From NCBI GenBank assembly GCA_030681795.1, contig JAUXRG010000016.1:1-64000 (forward strand): a stretch of DNA of 64,000 nt, in the 5' to 3' direction. The stretch is from Rubrivivax sp. (GTDB taxonomy: Bacteria > Pseudomonadota > Gammaproteobacteria > Burkholderiales > Burkholderiaceae_C). The notes under the pieces were generated by a model. The model did no database searches. It had not been told where the DNA came from and saw nothing but the letters and a program-made list of their open reading frames with translations. Every line of letters begins with the position of its first letter. Position 1 is the first letter of the stretch. The translations under genes and the position numbers were made by a program. Below, piece after piece: positions 52,928 to 62,650 of this stretch.

Positions 52928-53863
52928 ATGAACGACACATGGTCCGATTTGCTGATGGCCGATCACGAGCAGACAGAAAAGGTGATCGATGCGCTTGAGA
53001 CGCTGTGGCGCGACAAGGCACCCGAACCTGCCACGGTAAAGAAAGCCGTCCAGTACTTCTCGGAATTTGCCGACGCCTGCCACAACCAGAAAGAGGAGCA
53101 GCACCTGTTCCCGCGGCTTTCCGCGGCTGGAATACCCAGCCACGGCGGGCCTCTGGGCATGATGCTGATGGAGCACGAGCGCAGCAAGCAATTGCTCGAC
53201 GCCTTCAGTTCCCTGGGCCAGCGAGTGGTTGCGGGCGATGCGGCCGCCGCCGGCGAGATGGTGACGGTATTCCTGGAATACGGTGCCCTCCTGAAAAACC
53301 ATTACTGGAAGGAAAACGACATCCTCTACCCGATGGGCCGGCGGGCCCTGGGCCCCGATGACGACGCCGCCATCGTCAAGGGGATCCTGGAAATCGAAAA
53401 CGGCCTCGGTGCAGACACGCGGAATAAATACCAGGCGCTGGCCCAGGAGATGACGCGGGGAACGCTGGAGGATCTGTCGGCGCCACTCGACAAGAGCGTC
53501 ATCGCGGCGATTCTGAATTCGCTGCCCATCGAGCTTTCATTCGTCGACGCCGACGACTGCGTGCGCTATTTCAGCCACGAAAACCACGCCAAGCTATTTC
53601 CCCGCACCCGGGGCGTCATCGGGCTGAAGGTCCAGAACTGCCATCCGCCGAAGAGCGTGCACATGGTCGAGCAGATCCTGGCCGACTTCAAGGCGGGCCG
53701 CCGTGAAAGCGCCGACTTCTGGATCGACATGGGCAGCAAGAAGATCCACATCCGCTATTTCGCGGTGCGCGCAGCGCAGGGCGAATATCTGGGTTGCCTG
53801 GAAACCGTTCAGGACATCACCGCCATTCAACAGCTGACCGGGCAAAAGCGCCTGCTCGACTGA
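52928..53863 (+). CDS. Hemerythrin domain protein with C-terminal PAS domain
   Basis: The 311-residue protein has an HHE-type hemerythrin domain at about residues 5-150 (ADHEQTEKVI, CHNQKEEQHLFPRL, MEHERSKQLL, LKNHYWKENDILYPMG), supplying the His/Glu ligands of a di-iron site. A PAS domain of the DUF438 type follows at about 195-305 (LPIELSFVDADDCVRYFSHENHAKLFPRT). It probably senses O2, NO or redox state in the cytoplasm. AGGA lies six bases before ATG 52928. It is the first gene of the accessory stretch between ftsZ and lpxC. Confidence 0.88.
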   Translation: MNDTWSDLLMADHEQTEKVIDALETLWRDKAPEPATVKKAVQYFSEFADACHNQKEEQHLFPRLSAAGIPSHGGPLGMMLMEHERSKQLLDAFSSLGQRVVAGDAAAAGEMVTVFLEYGALLKNHYWKENDILYPMGRRALGPDDDAAIVKGILEIENGLGADTRNKYQALAQEMTRGTLEDLSAPLDKSVIAAILNSLPIELSFVDADDCVRYFSHENHAKLFPRTRGVIGLKVQNCHPPKSVHMVEQILADFKAGRRESADFWIDMGSKKIHIRYFAVRAAQGEYLGCLETVQDITAIQQLTGQKRLLD

Positions 53864-53910
53864 AGCCGGGGCTTTTGGCGGGGCGCGGGGTACGAGCCGC
53901 TACCAGCCTC

Positions 53911-54057
53911 TCAAGGCCGGACGGCGATCTCGTTCCTGACCGACTTCACGCCATTGACCTTTCTTGCGATGCTCTCGGCGGTTGCCCTTTCGGTGGCGCT
54001 CTTGGCGAAGCCCGACAGCATCGCGGCGGCAGCGGCGAGGGTGGTGCGCATGATCAT
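53911..54057 (-). pseudogene. BON-domain protein remnant (48-codon frame)
   Basis: A short frame from ATG 54057 (or 54051) encodes MRTTLAAAAAML followed directly by SGFAKSATERATAES and IARKVNGVKSVRNEIAVRP, the C-terminal half of a BON (OsmY-type) domain. The start resembles the beginning of a signal peptide, so an in-frame deletion appears to have joined signal start to BON end. GGAAG lies about six bases upstream. It could be a degraded gene or a mini-protein. No membrane function can be claimed. Confidence 0.55.
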
Positions 54058-54058
54058 G

Positions 54059-54081
54059 ATCAACTTCCGGTAAAAGTTGAT
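54059..54081. promoter_or_regulatory. Inverted repeat ATCAACTT-N7-AAGTTGAT
   Basis: Perfect 8-base arms (54059-54066, 54074-54081) lie between the divergent BON remnant and phospholipase gene, overlapping the start of the remnant. A perfect 12-base palindrome TGATCATGATCA (54051-54062) adjoins it. It is operator-like, but no regulator is assigned. TTGATG at 54077 with TTTAGG at 54101 is a weak promoter for the phospholipase gene. Confidence 0.35.
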
Positions 54082-54150
54082 GTGTGCTTGGGCTCTTTCG
54101 TTTAGGCTGACCCAGCGTCATTCAAACCACGGCAAGTCGGTCGCGACTCG

Positions 54151-55605
54151 TTGAGCTTGATCACTTCTCTCTTCGGAATCGCCCTCGCCAATCGGCTCGC
54201 GAGCCGACTTCGGCGCGCTTGCTCTGCGCGCACCTGGGCGCAGCGAATGCTGGCTGCGGGCCTGCTCTGCTTGGCCGGCTGCAGCAGTTTGCCGACCATC
54301 GTGCCCGACCTCGCCCGAAGGCCCCGCGCCGCAGTGCCGCTGCACGGGGCGCAGGGCCCGTTGTCCCCCGGGCAGAGCAAGGCCATCCTGGACCGCCTGA
54401 GCAGCCGCGGCGTGGCGACCGGCATCTTCGACCGCCACCTGGCGCGAGAGGAGGCCATCGTCGGCAGCCCGCTGACCTCCGGCAACCGGGTGCGACTGCT
54501 CCAGGACGGACCGGCCACCTACCGGGCGATGCTGGCGGCCATCCTGACCGCGCGCGACCACATCAACATGGAGACCTACATCCTGGACGACGACGACGTC
54601 GGGCGGCGCTTTTCCCAAGCCTTGATCGACAAGCAGCGTCAGGGTGTCCAGGTGAATCTCATCCGCGACAGCGTGGGCACTCTCGGCACCCCGGCGGCCT
54701 TTTTCAAGGAGCTGGCCGCGGCCGGCATCCAGATCCTCGAGTTCAACCCGATGAATCCCTTGCTGTCGCGCAAGGAGTGGGAGCTGAATCAACGCGACCA
54801 CCGCAAGTTGTTGATCGTGGACGGGCGCATGGCGTTCCTGGGCGGCATCAATATCAGCAGCGTCTACTCAGGCGGTTCGGCCAGCCAGGGGATGCGCGCC
54901 CGGCCCGCGGGCAGCCCCGCCTGGCGCGACACCGACCTGGAACTCGAGGGTCCGGTGGTCGCCGAACTGCAGAAGCTTTTTCTCGCCACCTGGGCGGCGC
55001 AGAAGGGCGAGCCATTGGCGTCAAAGAATTACTTCCCGCCGACTCGCAGCGCCGGGCGCGAGGTGGTGCGCGCGATCGGCAGTTCACCCGACGACGCATT
55101 CAGCCTGATCTATGCCACGCTGCTCTCGGCCATTGGCAGCGCGCAAACCAGCGTGCGCCTGACCAATGCCTATTTCGTGCCTGACCCGCAACTGCTCGCT
55201 GCGCTCCAAGCCGCGGCCGCACGCGGGGTCGACGTGACGCTGATCCTGCCCAGCCAGACCGACTCCTGGCTGGTATTCCACGCCGGCCGCGGCTACTACG
55301 AGCAGCTGCTGCGAGCGGGAGTGAAGATCCACGAGCGGCGCGGCGTGATCCTGCATTCCAAGACCGCGCTGATCGACGGCGTGTGGGCCACCGTCGGATC
55401 GACCAATCTCGACTGGCGAAGCTTTCTGCACAACCACGAGTTGGACGCAGTGGTGCTGGGGCCGGAATTCGGCAAGCAGTTGCAGGCGATGTTCGAGGGC
55501 GACCTGGCGGCGTCCGAAGCCATCATGCTCGAGCAGTGGGAGCGCCGCCCGCTCGCGGTTCGCTTCAAGGAGTGGTTGGCCAGGACCTGGGAATACTGGC
55601 TATGA
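54151..55605 (+). CDS. Phospholipase D-family (cardiolipin synthase-like) lipoprotein
   Basis: The ~484-residue protein has two HKD-type motifs: RDHRKLLIVDGRMAFLGGIN and LHSKTALIDG...GSTNLDWRSF, as in cardiolipin synthases and PLDs. The N-terminus holds a signal with lipobox LLCLAGCSS, so it is probably an outer- or inner-membrane lipoprotein. The listed start is TTG 54151. ATG 54247 would leave no basic n-region, so the TTG is favoured but uncertain. It may use phosphatidyl groups in the envelope. Confidence 0.83.
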   Translation: MSLITSLFGIALANRLASRLRRACSARTWAQRMLAAGLLCLAGCSSLPTIVPDLARRPRAAVPLHGAQGPLSPGQSKAILDRLSSRGVATGIFDRHLAREEAIVGSPLTSGNRVRLLQDGPATYRAMLAAILTARDHINMETYILDDDDVGRRFSQALIDKQRQGVQVNLIRDSVGTLGTPAAFFKELAAAGIQILEFNPMNPLLSRKEWELNQRDHRKLLIVDGRMAFLGGINISSVYSGGSASQGMRARPAGSPAWRDTDLELEGPVVAELQKLFLATWAAQKGEPLASKNYFPPTRSAGREVVRAIGSSPDDAFSLIYATLLSAIGSAQTSVRLTNAYFVPDPQLLAALQAAAARGVDVTLILPSQTDSWLVFHAGRGYYEQLLRAGVKIHERRGVILHSKTALIDGVWATVGSTNLDWRSFLHNHELDAVVLGPEFGKQLQAMFEGDLAASEAIMLEQWERRPLAVRFKEWLARTWEYWL

Positions 55606-55705
55606 GCCAGGCTGCGCCTGCGGCCGCGCCCGGGCCCTCATGGGTTCGCTCACTCGACACTGCTTTGCCAGCCTTGCGTGTCAGTTCAGTGCGGTACCTT
55701 GACAC

Positions 55706-56659
55706 ATGGTCGCCGACACGCCGTCCCCAGCCGTCGTCGATGCGTTGCCGGCGCCGGGGCCCGCAGAAGCGCCGCCGGGTGACGATGCGGCACTGACGCC
55801 TCTGCCCACGCTTCTGCACAGCCCGGTCGACAACCGCAGTGCCTCGCTGGCGGTGCTGGCTTTGCTGGTTTCGGTCTTCATGCTCCACTGGGCCAGCGCG
55901 GTATTCATCCCGGTCATGCTGGGGCTGACGCTCAGCTACGCACTCACTCCGGCCGTGGACCGGCTGCGGCGGCTGCGCCTACCCCGCGCCCTGGCCGCGG
56001 CGCTGCTGATGGCCGCGCTGGTCGGCGCCACGGGCTGGACCGCTTACACCCTGAGCGATGACGCGACCCTGTTCGTCGAGTCCCTGCCTGCCGCGGCGCA
56101 GAAGATCCGTGAAGCGGCGCGCCCCCAACGCAATCAGCCCGCGACGACCATCGAAAAGGTGCAGCAAGCCGCAACCCAACTCGAGCAGGCCGCAAAGGAA
56201 AGCGGGTCGATGCCGCCCACCACGGCGCGTGGCGTGACCCGCGTGCAGATCGAGCGCGCGCAGTTCAACCTCAAGGACTACCTCTGGACCAGCGTGCCCG
56301 GGATGGCCGCTTCGATCGGACAGGCGGTGGCGGTGCTGTTCATCGCCTTCTTCCTGCTGGCCTCGGGCGACTCGTTTCGCCGCAAGATGGTCAAGCTTGC
56401 GGGACCGACCTTTACCCGAAAGAAGATCACGCTGCAGGCCTTGGACGAGATCAGCGGACAGATCCAGCGCTACCTGGTGGTGCAGGTCCTGATCAGCGTC
56501 ATCGTTGGCCTGGCGACCTGGCTCGCTTTCCTGGCGATCGGTGTCGAGCACGCGGCCGTGTGCGGCCTGCTGCTCGGCGTACCGATCCTGTTGATGCTCA
56601 AGGCCGTGTGCGACCGGGTCGATGACCTCAAGCCACTCGGCGAAATGCTCGGAACCTGA
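55706..56659 (+). CDS. AI-2E family transporter-like protein with internal deletion
   Basis: The 317-residue protein begins as a normal AI-2E (PerM/TqsA) protein: LAVLALLVSVFMLHWASAVFIPVMLG, KIREAARPQ, PGMAASIGQAVAVLFIAFFLLASG, RYLVVQVLISVIVGLATWLAFLAIGVEHAAV. It then jumps at about 56560 to the family's last segment, GLLLGVPILLMLKAVCDRVDDLKPLGE. About 85 residues with the usual PY-G helix pair are missing, with the frame kept. It may be non-functional. ATG 55706 has no clear Shine-Dalgarno sequence. Confidence 0.8.
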   Translation: MVADTPSPAVVDALPAPGPAEAPPGDDAALTPLPTLLHSPVDNRSASLAVLALLVSVFMLHWASAVFIPVMLGLTLSYALTPAVDRLRRLRLPRALAAALLMAALVGATGWTAYTLSDDATLFVESLPAAAQKIREAARPQRNQPATTIEKVQQAATQLEQAAKESGSMPPTTARGVTRVQIERAQFNLKDYLWTSVPGMAASIGQAVAVLFIAFFLLASGDSFRRKMVKLAGPTFTRKKITLQALDEISGQIQRYLVVQVLISVIVGLATWLAFLAIGVEHAAVCGLLLGVPILLMLKAVCDRVDDLKPLGEMLGT

Positions 56660-57148
56660 GCTTGCCCGGCATTTGCGCAGGCCGTGTGGCCTCGTTCCAG
56701 GAGCGGCGGGCTGGCTGAAACCTCAACGGCTGCCCTGCGCGACCTGCACCAGGCTTGCAGGTCGATGTGGCTCGACGTCGTAGGGGGTTGGTGAAGCTGA
56801 AGCTCCCATCGGCCAAGTCCAGCGCACCGGCCACGATGAGCGCGCGGCTCTCCGCGGCGGTTGACGGTGACGGTGGGGCTGGGCGCGGTGGTCATATGTA
56901 TGCGGTGCTCTTCGGTTGACTGCAGCATGCGGCCGGCGTTGCCCACGGCCAAGCGGTCTGGACAGGTAGGCAATGTCCTACAGCAGTCTTGGAGATTCGC
57001 CGAATGCCCTGCGGCGAGGGGACGGGCACACTCGGCCGGGCAAACCATTCCCCCGCGCCACCTTTGCGTGGCCCGACTTCCATGCCTAGCCCACCCGCAC
57101 GCAGGGCCGCAGCCCGGATCTCGAATCCGAACGCCACAGTGCCTTTGA
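56660..57148. other. Stretch without a recognised gene
   Basis: No frame here shows family motifs. A minus-strand reading around 56790-56860 (ESRALIVAGALDLADGSFSFT) looks protein-like but I cannot match it, and it is short. It may be the remains of a gene or a leader for the response-regulator gene. Confidence 0.4.
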
Positions 57149-57568
57149 TTGCCGTTCATTCACTTGCTCAATACCTACATCGTCGAAGACAGCCCGGTCA
57201 TCCGCGAGAACCTGGTCGCCACGCTCGAGGAGCTGGTGCCGGTTCGCGTGGTGGGTACCGCCGAGGACGAAGCAACGGCGCTGCGGTGGCTGGGCGATCC
57301 CGGCCACCCGGTCGATCTGGTGATCGTGGACATCTTTCTCAAGCAGGGCTCAGGACTGGGCGTGCTGCGGGTGGCGCAAGCGCAGCCGCAGCGCTACCGC
57401 CTGGTGGTGCTGAGCAACTACGCCACGCCCGACATGCGCCGCAAATGTCTGGCGCTGGGTGCCGACCGGGTGTTCGACAAGTCCAACGAGATCGACGCGC
57501 TGATCCAGTACTGCGGCCGGCTCGCCGCCGGCGACTGCCCCGGCAGCAGACCCGCCGTGCTGGCCTGA
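57149..57568 (+). CDS. Single-domain response regulator (CheY-like)
   Basis: The ~139-residue protein is a lone receiver domain: YIVEDSPVIRENL (acidic pair E13-D14), phosphorylation site D61 in LVIVDIFLKQGSG, LSNYAT (Thr/Ser switch) and K in VFDKSNE. There is no output domain. Only TTG starts (57149 or 57164) fit. It is convergent with the NarL-type regulator (15-base gap), with the CHASE3 kinase beyond, so the three likely form one signalling set. Confidence 0.83.
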   Translation: MPFIHLLNTYIVEDSPVIRENLVATLEELVPVRVVGTAEDEATALRWLGDPGHPVDLVIVDIFLKQGSGLGVLRVAQAQPQRYRLVVLSNYATPDMRRKCLALGADRVFDKSNEIDALIQYCGRLAAGDCPGSRPAVLA

Positions 57569-57583
57569 CGGGTGCCATTCAGG

Positions 57584-58216
57584 CTATTGAATCAGGCCGT
57601 TCTTCAGCGCGTAGTAGGTCAGGTCGCTGTTCGAGGCCAGGCCCATCTTTTCCATCACCCGCGTGCGGTAGGTGCTGACGGTCTTGACGCTGAGCGACAT
57701 GCTCTCGGCCATGTGGCCTATGGTTTCGCCCCTGGCCAGGCGCAGGAAGACCTGCAGTTCGCGCTCCGACAACTGCTCGTGCGGCGGCAGGTCGCCGCCC
57801 CCGCTCAGGCCGTCGGCAAGGCGCTCGGCCACGCCGGCCGTGATGTACTTGCGCCCGCGGGCCACGGTGCGGATCGCCTTGACGATTTCTTCGGGGTCGC
57901 AGTCCTTGTTGAGGTAGCCGCTGGCGCCCTGGCGCAGCAGCGTGGTGGCGTAGTGCTCTTCGGCAAAACCGCTCAGGATCAGCACCGCCAGGTCGGGCGC
58001 GCGCGCGCGAATGGCCGCCAGCGCATCGACCCCGCTTTGGCCCGGCATCGAGATGTCCAGCACGATCACGTCGACCCCGCCCTTGCGCACGATCTCCAGC
58101 GCGTCGCGCCCGTTGGCCGCCTCGGCCACGACGGCGAAGTCGGCCTGGTCGGCGAAGAACTGGCGCAACCCGGCGCGCACCATGGCGTGGTCGTCGACGA
58201 TGGCTATGCGGATCAT
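57584..58216 (-). CDS. NarL/FixJ-family response regulator
   Basis: The 210-residue protein has a receiver domain (IAIVDDHAMVRAGL, D54 in IVLDISMPG, LSGFAEE, K in YLNKDC) and a C-terminal LuxR-type HTH (LSERELQVFLRLARGETIGHMAESMSLSVKTVSTYRTRVMEKMGL). It is a transcription factor activated by phosphorylation, probably by the divergent kinase 56 bases away. ATG 58216 is the family start. Confidence 0.93.
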   Translation of the reverse strand: MIRIAIVDDHAMVRAGLRQFFADQADFAVVAEAANGRDALEIVRKGGVDVIVLDISMPGQSGVDALAAIRARAPDLAVLILSGFAEEHYATTLLRQGASGYLNKDCDPEEIVKAIRTVARGRKYITAGVAERLADGLSGGGDLPPHEQLSERELQVFLRLARGETIGHMAESMSLSVKTVSTYRTRVMEKMGLASNSDLTYYALKNGLIQ

Positions 58217-58272
58217 GGTTTGTGGCGGCGCTCCTCGGCGCATGATCCCACGTTCAAGGGTGAGGGCTGAAG

Positions 58273-59640
58273 ATGGACGTGGTCACGGTGGTCAATCGCA
58301 GTCCCTTCGTCGTTCCGCTGGCCTTTGCAGCGGCGGTGGCGATGGTCGTCATCAGTGAAGGCGCGCATTGGCAGTCGATCCGGGCGCTGGACGATCTGGG
58401 CGCGATCAGCGCCGCACGCAGCAGCGTCCAGGGCTTGCAGCAGGGCATCCTGGCCGCCGAGGCCGGGCAGCGCGGCTACCTGCTGACCGGCCGCAAGGAG
58501 TACCTGGCGCCGTATGAAGATGCGCTGGTCGAGATCGGCGAGTCGTTCAGGCAGCTCGACCCGTATTACGCTGAAGGCACGGGCTCCGGCGAGGTGCTCG
58601 GCAGGCTGCGCGCCTTGACCCGCACCAAGCTCTCGGAGCTTGCAACAGCGATCCGCCTGTACGACGAGGGCAAGAGCGCCGCCAGCACGGACATCGTCCT
58701 GAGCGAGCTCAACAAGCGGCAGATGGAAGCCATCCGCGCGCTCGGCACGAAGCTGCTGGAACGGCAGGCAGTGAAGGCCGAGGCCGGCCGCGAAGACCTC
58801 TACCGCACCCTGCTGTGGCGGCGCATCGGCATGGCGCTGCTGAGCTTCGTCAGCCTGCTGGCACTGTACTTGTACCTGCGGCAGACCCACGCGCTCAAGA
58901 GGCAGGAACAGCACCTGAAGGAGATCGTGCAGGCCGAACGCGACCGGCTGGAGATCGAAGTCGCCCAGCGCACGGCGCAGCTCACCGAATTGACCCACCA
59001 CCTGCAGACCGCGCGTGAAGACGAACGCAACCGCCTGGCGCGCAACCTGCACGACGAACTCGGCGCGCTGCTGACCTCGGCCAAGCTCGACGCGGCGCGC
59101 ATCAGGTCACGGCTGGCCGGCACCGCGCCCGAGGCCCTGGAACGGCTCGCGCATCTGGTGGACACGTTGAACCAGAGCATCGCGTTGGGCCGCAGCATCA
59201 TCGAAGACCTGCGACCCTCGACGCTGAGCAACCTGGGGCTGGTCGCGACGCTGGAGATCCTGGCGCGCGAGTTCTCTGCGCAATCGGGCGTCCCGGTCGA
59301 GTGCGCACTCGCCCCCGTCAAGCTCGGCGCCACCACCGAGCTGATGGTCTATCGGCTGGTCCAGGAGGCCATCACCAACCTCAGCAAGTACGCCCGCGCG
59401 CGCCACGTCTGGGTCAACCTGGCTGCACGCGGTGGCCAAGTCGAGGTGAGCGTGCGTGACGACGGCCTCGGCTTCGACACCGCCATGCCATCGAAGTCGG
59501 CCTACGGCCTGATGGGCATGCGCTTTCGCGTCGAAGCCGAAGGCGGCAAGCTGACCGTGGTGTCCGCACCCGGGCAAGGCACGCTGGTGCGGATGATGCT
59601 GCCGGAATCTGGCGCGGACACAGAGCTGGGCAAGGCCTGA
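58273..59640 (+). CDS. CHASE3-domain sensor histidine kinase (NarX/DegS-type HisKA_3)
   Basis: The 455-residue kinase has an N-terminal helix (residues ~11-28), a CHASE3 periplasmic domain (AAEAGQRGYLLTGRKEYLAPY), a second helix (~184-202), a coiled coil, and a HisKA_3 phosphoacceptor H260 in RLARNLHDELGALLTSAK. The HATPase domain contains VQEAITNLSKYARA, VRDDGLGFD and YGLMGMRFR. It likely phosphorylates the divergent NarL-type regulator. The stimulus is unknown. Confidence 0.92.
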   Translation: MDVVTVVNRSPFVVPLAFAAAVAMVVISEGAHWQSIRALDDLGAISAARSSVQGLQQGILAAEAGQRGYLLTGRKEYLAPYEDALVEIGESFRQLDPYYAEGTGSGEVLGRLRALTRTKLSELATAIRLYDEGKSAASTDIVLSELNKRQMEAIRALGTKLLERQAVKAEAGREDLYRTLLWRRIGMALLSFVSLLALYLYLRQTHALKRQEQHLKEIVQAERDRLEIEVAQRTAQLTELTHHLQTAREDERNRLARNLHDELGALLTSAKLDAARIRSRLAGTAPEALERLAHLVDTLNQSIALGRSIIEDLRPSTLSNLGLVATLEILAREFSAQSGVPVECALAPVKLGATTELMVYRLVQEAITNLSKYARARHVWVNLAARGGQVEVSVRDDGLGFDTAMPSKSAYGLMGMRFRVEAEGGKLTVVSAPGQGTLVRMMLPESGADTELGKA

Positions 59641-60000
59641 GCCGCGGCGTGTGCCGCGTCCTACGCGCAGCCGCCCGCTCGGCTGACAAGGCTGCGGCTG
59701 TGTCGCTTATCGCCGCCGCGAGCGCGGCGGGAAAGAGTCTGGCCCTTCGGGTGGGGGGCCCAACCACCCGGCATTCAAGTTCGCCCTTTTCAACCTGAAT
59801 TGGGATCAACCGCAAGGGCGGTGGACTTCGGCCATGAAGGCCCTGGACGGCCGGTTGCGCGTTGACGGGCCACGGCGGCTCGTCACGCCGGCCGATCCTC
59901 TTTACCCGTCTTTGCACGGCCGCGGCGGCGCCGCGGTCAACTCCACCGCCGGCCTGCCGTTGAGTCACCTCCGGCAGCAATGCTCCATTGGGGGAACTCG
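59641..60000. other. Stretch without a recognised gene, containing a strong hairpin
   Basis: The only clear feature is CCGCCGCG/CGCGGCGG at 59713-59730, an 8-bp stem about 70 bases after the kinase stop, lacking a T-run but plausible as a terminator. GGGTGGGG...CCACCC near 59748 forms another stem. No coding frame shows recognisable motifs. Confidence 0.45.
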
Positions 60001-60195
60001 ATGAACTACAGACTGAACTACAGGCGTTTGGCGGTGCGATTGGGCGTGGTGGCCACAGTGGCCGTGATGCTGGGCGGTTGCTGCGTCCTGCCCTTCGGGC
60101 CGGGCAGGCATGGCGGGCGTGGCGTGTACGTCGACGGCGGTCTCTCGCAGCAAGACCATCCACGCAACGAGCGGCCCGGCCCTGGCCGGCGCTGA
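60001..60195 (+). CDS. Small putative lipoprotein
   Basis: The 64-residue frame has a basic start ([15 protein letters not shown]), a hydrophobic core and lipobox VMLGGC, then a short Gly/Arg-rich tail ([15 protein letters not shown]). GGGG lies about seven bases before ATG 60001. It resembles small Burkholderiales lipoproteins of unknown role. Confidence 0.6.
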   Translation: MNYRLNYRRLAVRLGVVATVAVMLGGCCVLPFGPGRHGGRGVYVDGGLSQQDHPRNERPGPGRR

Positions 60196-60257
60196 GTTCG
60201 ACGCTCCCGAAGCGCTCGTCACGCACGGCGGCGTGCGGCTTGCGGGACAATCGCCGC

Positions 60258-61193
60258 ATGATCCAGCAACGCACGATCAAGCAGCTCACGCGGGCCGTCG
60301 GCGTGGGTGTGCATAGCGGCGAGAAGGTCGAGCTCACGCTGCGTCCGGCGCCGCCGGATACCGGCATCGTCTTTCGCCGCACCGACCTGCCGGTGCCGGT
60401 GGACATCCCGGTCTCTGCGCTGGCGGTCAGCGACACGCGCATGGCCAGCACCATCAGCGCCGGCGGCGACCCCGGCGGCCCCAAGGTGCAGACCATCGAG
60501 CACCTGATGTCGGCCTGCGCCGGCCTGGGGTTGGACAACCTGTACGTGGACATCAGCGCCGAAGAGGTGCCCATCCTCGACGGCAGCGCGGCGAGCTTCG
60601 TCTTCCTGCTGCAAAGCGCCGGCATCGAGTTGCAGAGGGCACCCAAGCGCTTCCTGCGCGTCTTGAAGACGGTGGAGATCCGCGAAGGCGAGGGCGCGAC
60701 GCTGAAGTGGGCGCGGCTGGAACCCTTCCACGGCTACAAGCTGAGCTTCGAGATCGAGTTCCACCACCCCGCGGTGGACGCCACCGGTCGGCGCGTCGAG
60801 TTCGACTTCTCCACCGGCCAGTACAAGCGCGACATCGCCCGCGCCCGCACCTTCGGCTTCACCAAGGACGTCGAGATGATGCGCGCCCGCGGCCTGGGCC
60901 TGGGCGGCAATATGGACAACGTGATCGTCGTTGACGACTACCGCGTGCTCAACGCCGATGGCCTGCGCTACGACGACGAGTTCGTGAAGCACAAGATCCT
61001 CGACGCCATCGGCGACCTGCACATCGCGGGGCGTCCGCTGCTGGCCAGCTACGTGGCCTACAAGAGCGGCCACGCGCTGAACAACCAGCTGCTGCGCAAG
61101 CTGCTGGCCGACGCGAGCGCCTACGAGGTGGTGACCTTCGAGCGCGAGGCCGACGCCCCGCGCGGGTTCGCCGAGCTCGCGCCGGCCTGGTAG
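60258..61193 (+). CDS. lpxC: UDP-3-O-acyl-GlcNAc deacetylase LpxC
   Basis: The 311-residue zinc amidase catalyses the committed step of lipid A synthesis. Zinc ligands are H82 in [14 protein letters not shown]245 and D249 in [11 protein letters not shown], and the general-base H272 is in [11 protein letters not shown] 60258 fits the family start [15 protein letters not shown] lies only six bases before the ATG; if that is the -10 box the mRNA would be nearly leaderless. In most Burkholderiales lpxC follows ftsZ closely; here 7.3 kb intervene. Confidence 0.96.
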   Translation: MIQQRTIKQLTRAVGVGVHSGEKVELTLRPAPPDTGIVFRRTDLPVPVDIPVSALAVSDTRMASTISAGGDPGGPKVQTIEHLMSACAGLGLDNLYVDISAEEVPILDGSAASFVFLLQSAGIELQRAPKRFLRVLKTVEIREGEGATLKWARLEPFHGYKLSFEIEFHHPAVDATGRRVEFDFSTGQYKRDIARARTFGFTKDVEMMRARGLGLGGNMDNVIVVDDYRVLNADGLRYDDEFVKHKILDAIGDLHIAGRPLLASYVAYKSGHALNNQLLRKLLADASAYEVVTFEREADAPRGFAELAPAW

Positions 61194-61209
61194 CCAAGGC
61201 GTCGCGGCC

Positions 61210-61395
61210 ATGCTCGTCTTTCGCCTGGTTTTCGGCCTGCTGCTGGTGGCGGGCCTGCTCGCCTTCGCTGCCTACATCGCCACCGGGCAGGTGGCCTGGC
61301 GCCAGCGTGGCCTGGTCATCGTCAAGTGGACGGTGCTGGCGGCCTTCGGCTTCTTCGCCGTGCTGATCCTGGAACGGCTGGCGCTGATGCTGTAG
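61210..61395 (+). CDS. Small two-helix membrane protein
   Basis: The 61-residue protein has two helices (LVFRLVFGLLLVAGLLAFAAYI and IVKWTVLAAFGFFAVLILERLALML) separated by GQVAWRQRG. It follows lpxC by 16 bases. I believe similar short proteins follow lpxC in related genomes, but this is recollection. Function unknown. Confidence 0.68.
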   Translation: MLVFRLVFGLLLVAGLLAFAAYIATGQVAWRQRGLVIVKWTVLAAFGFFAVLILERLALML

Positions 61396-61424
61396 CCCGC
61401 GCGCGGCGGGCCTCAACGCTCACG

Positions 61425-62606
<1,182 letters not shown>

Positions 62607-62650
62607 GGGTGGGGCGGGCCAGCGATTGGGTCTTGGGCAGAATGCGCTCC

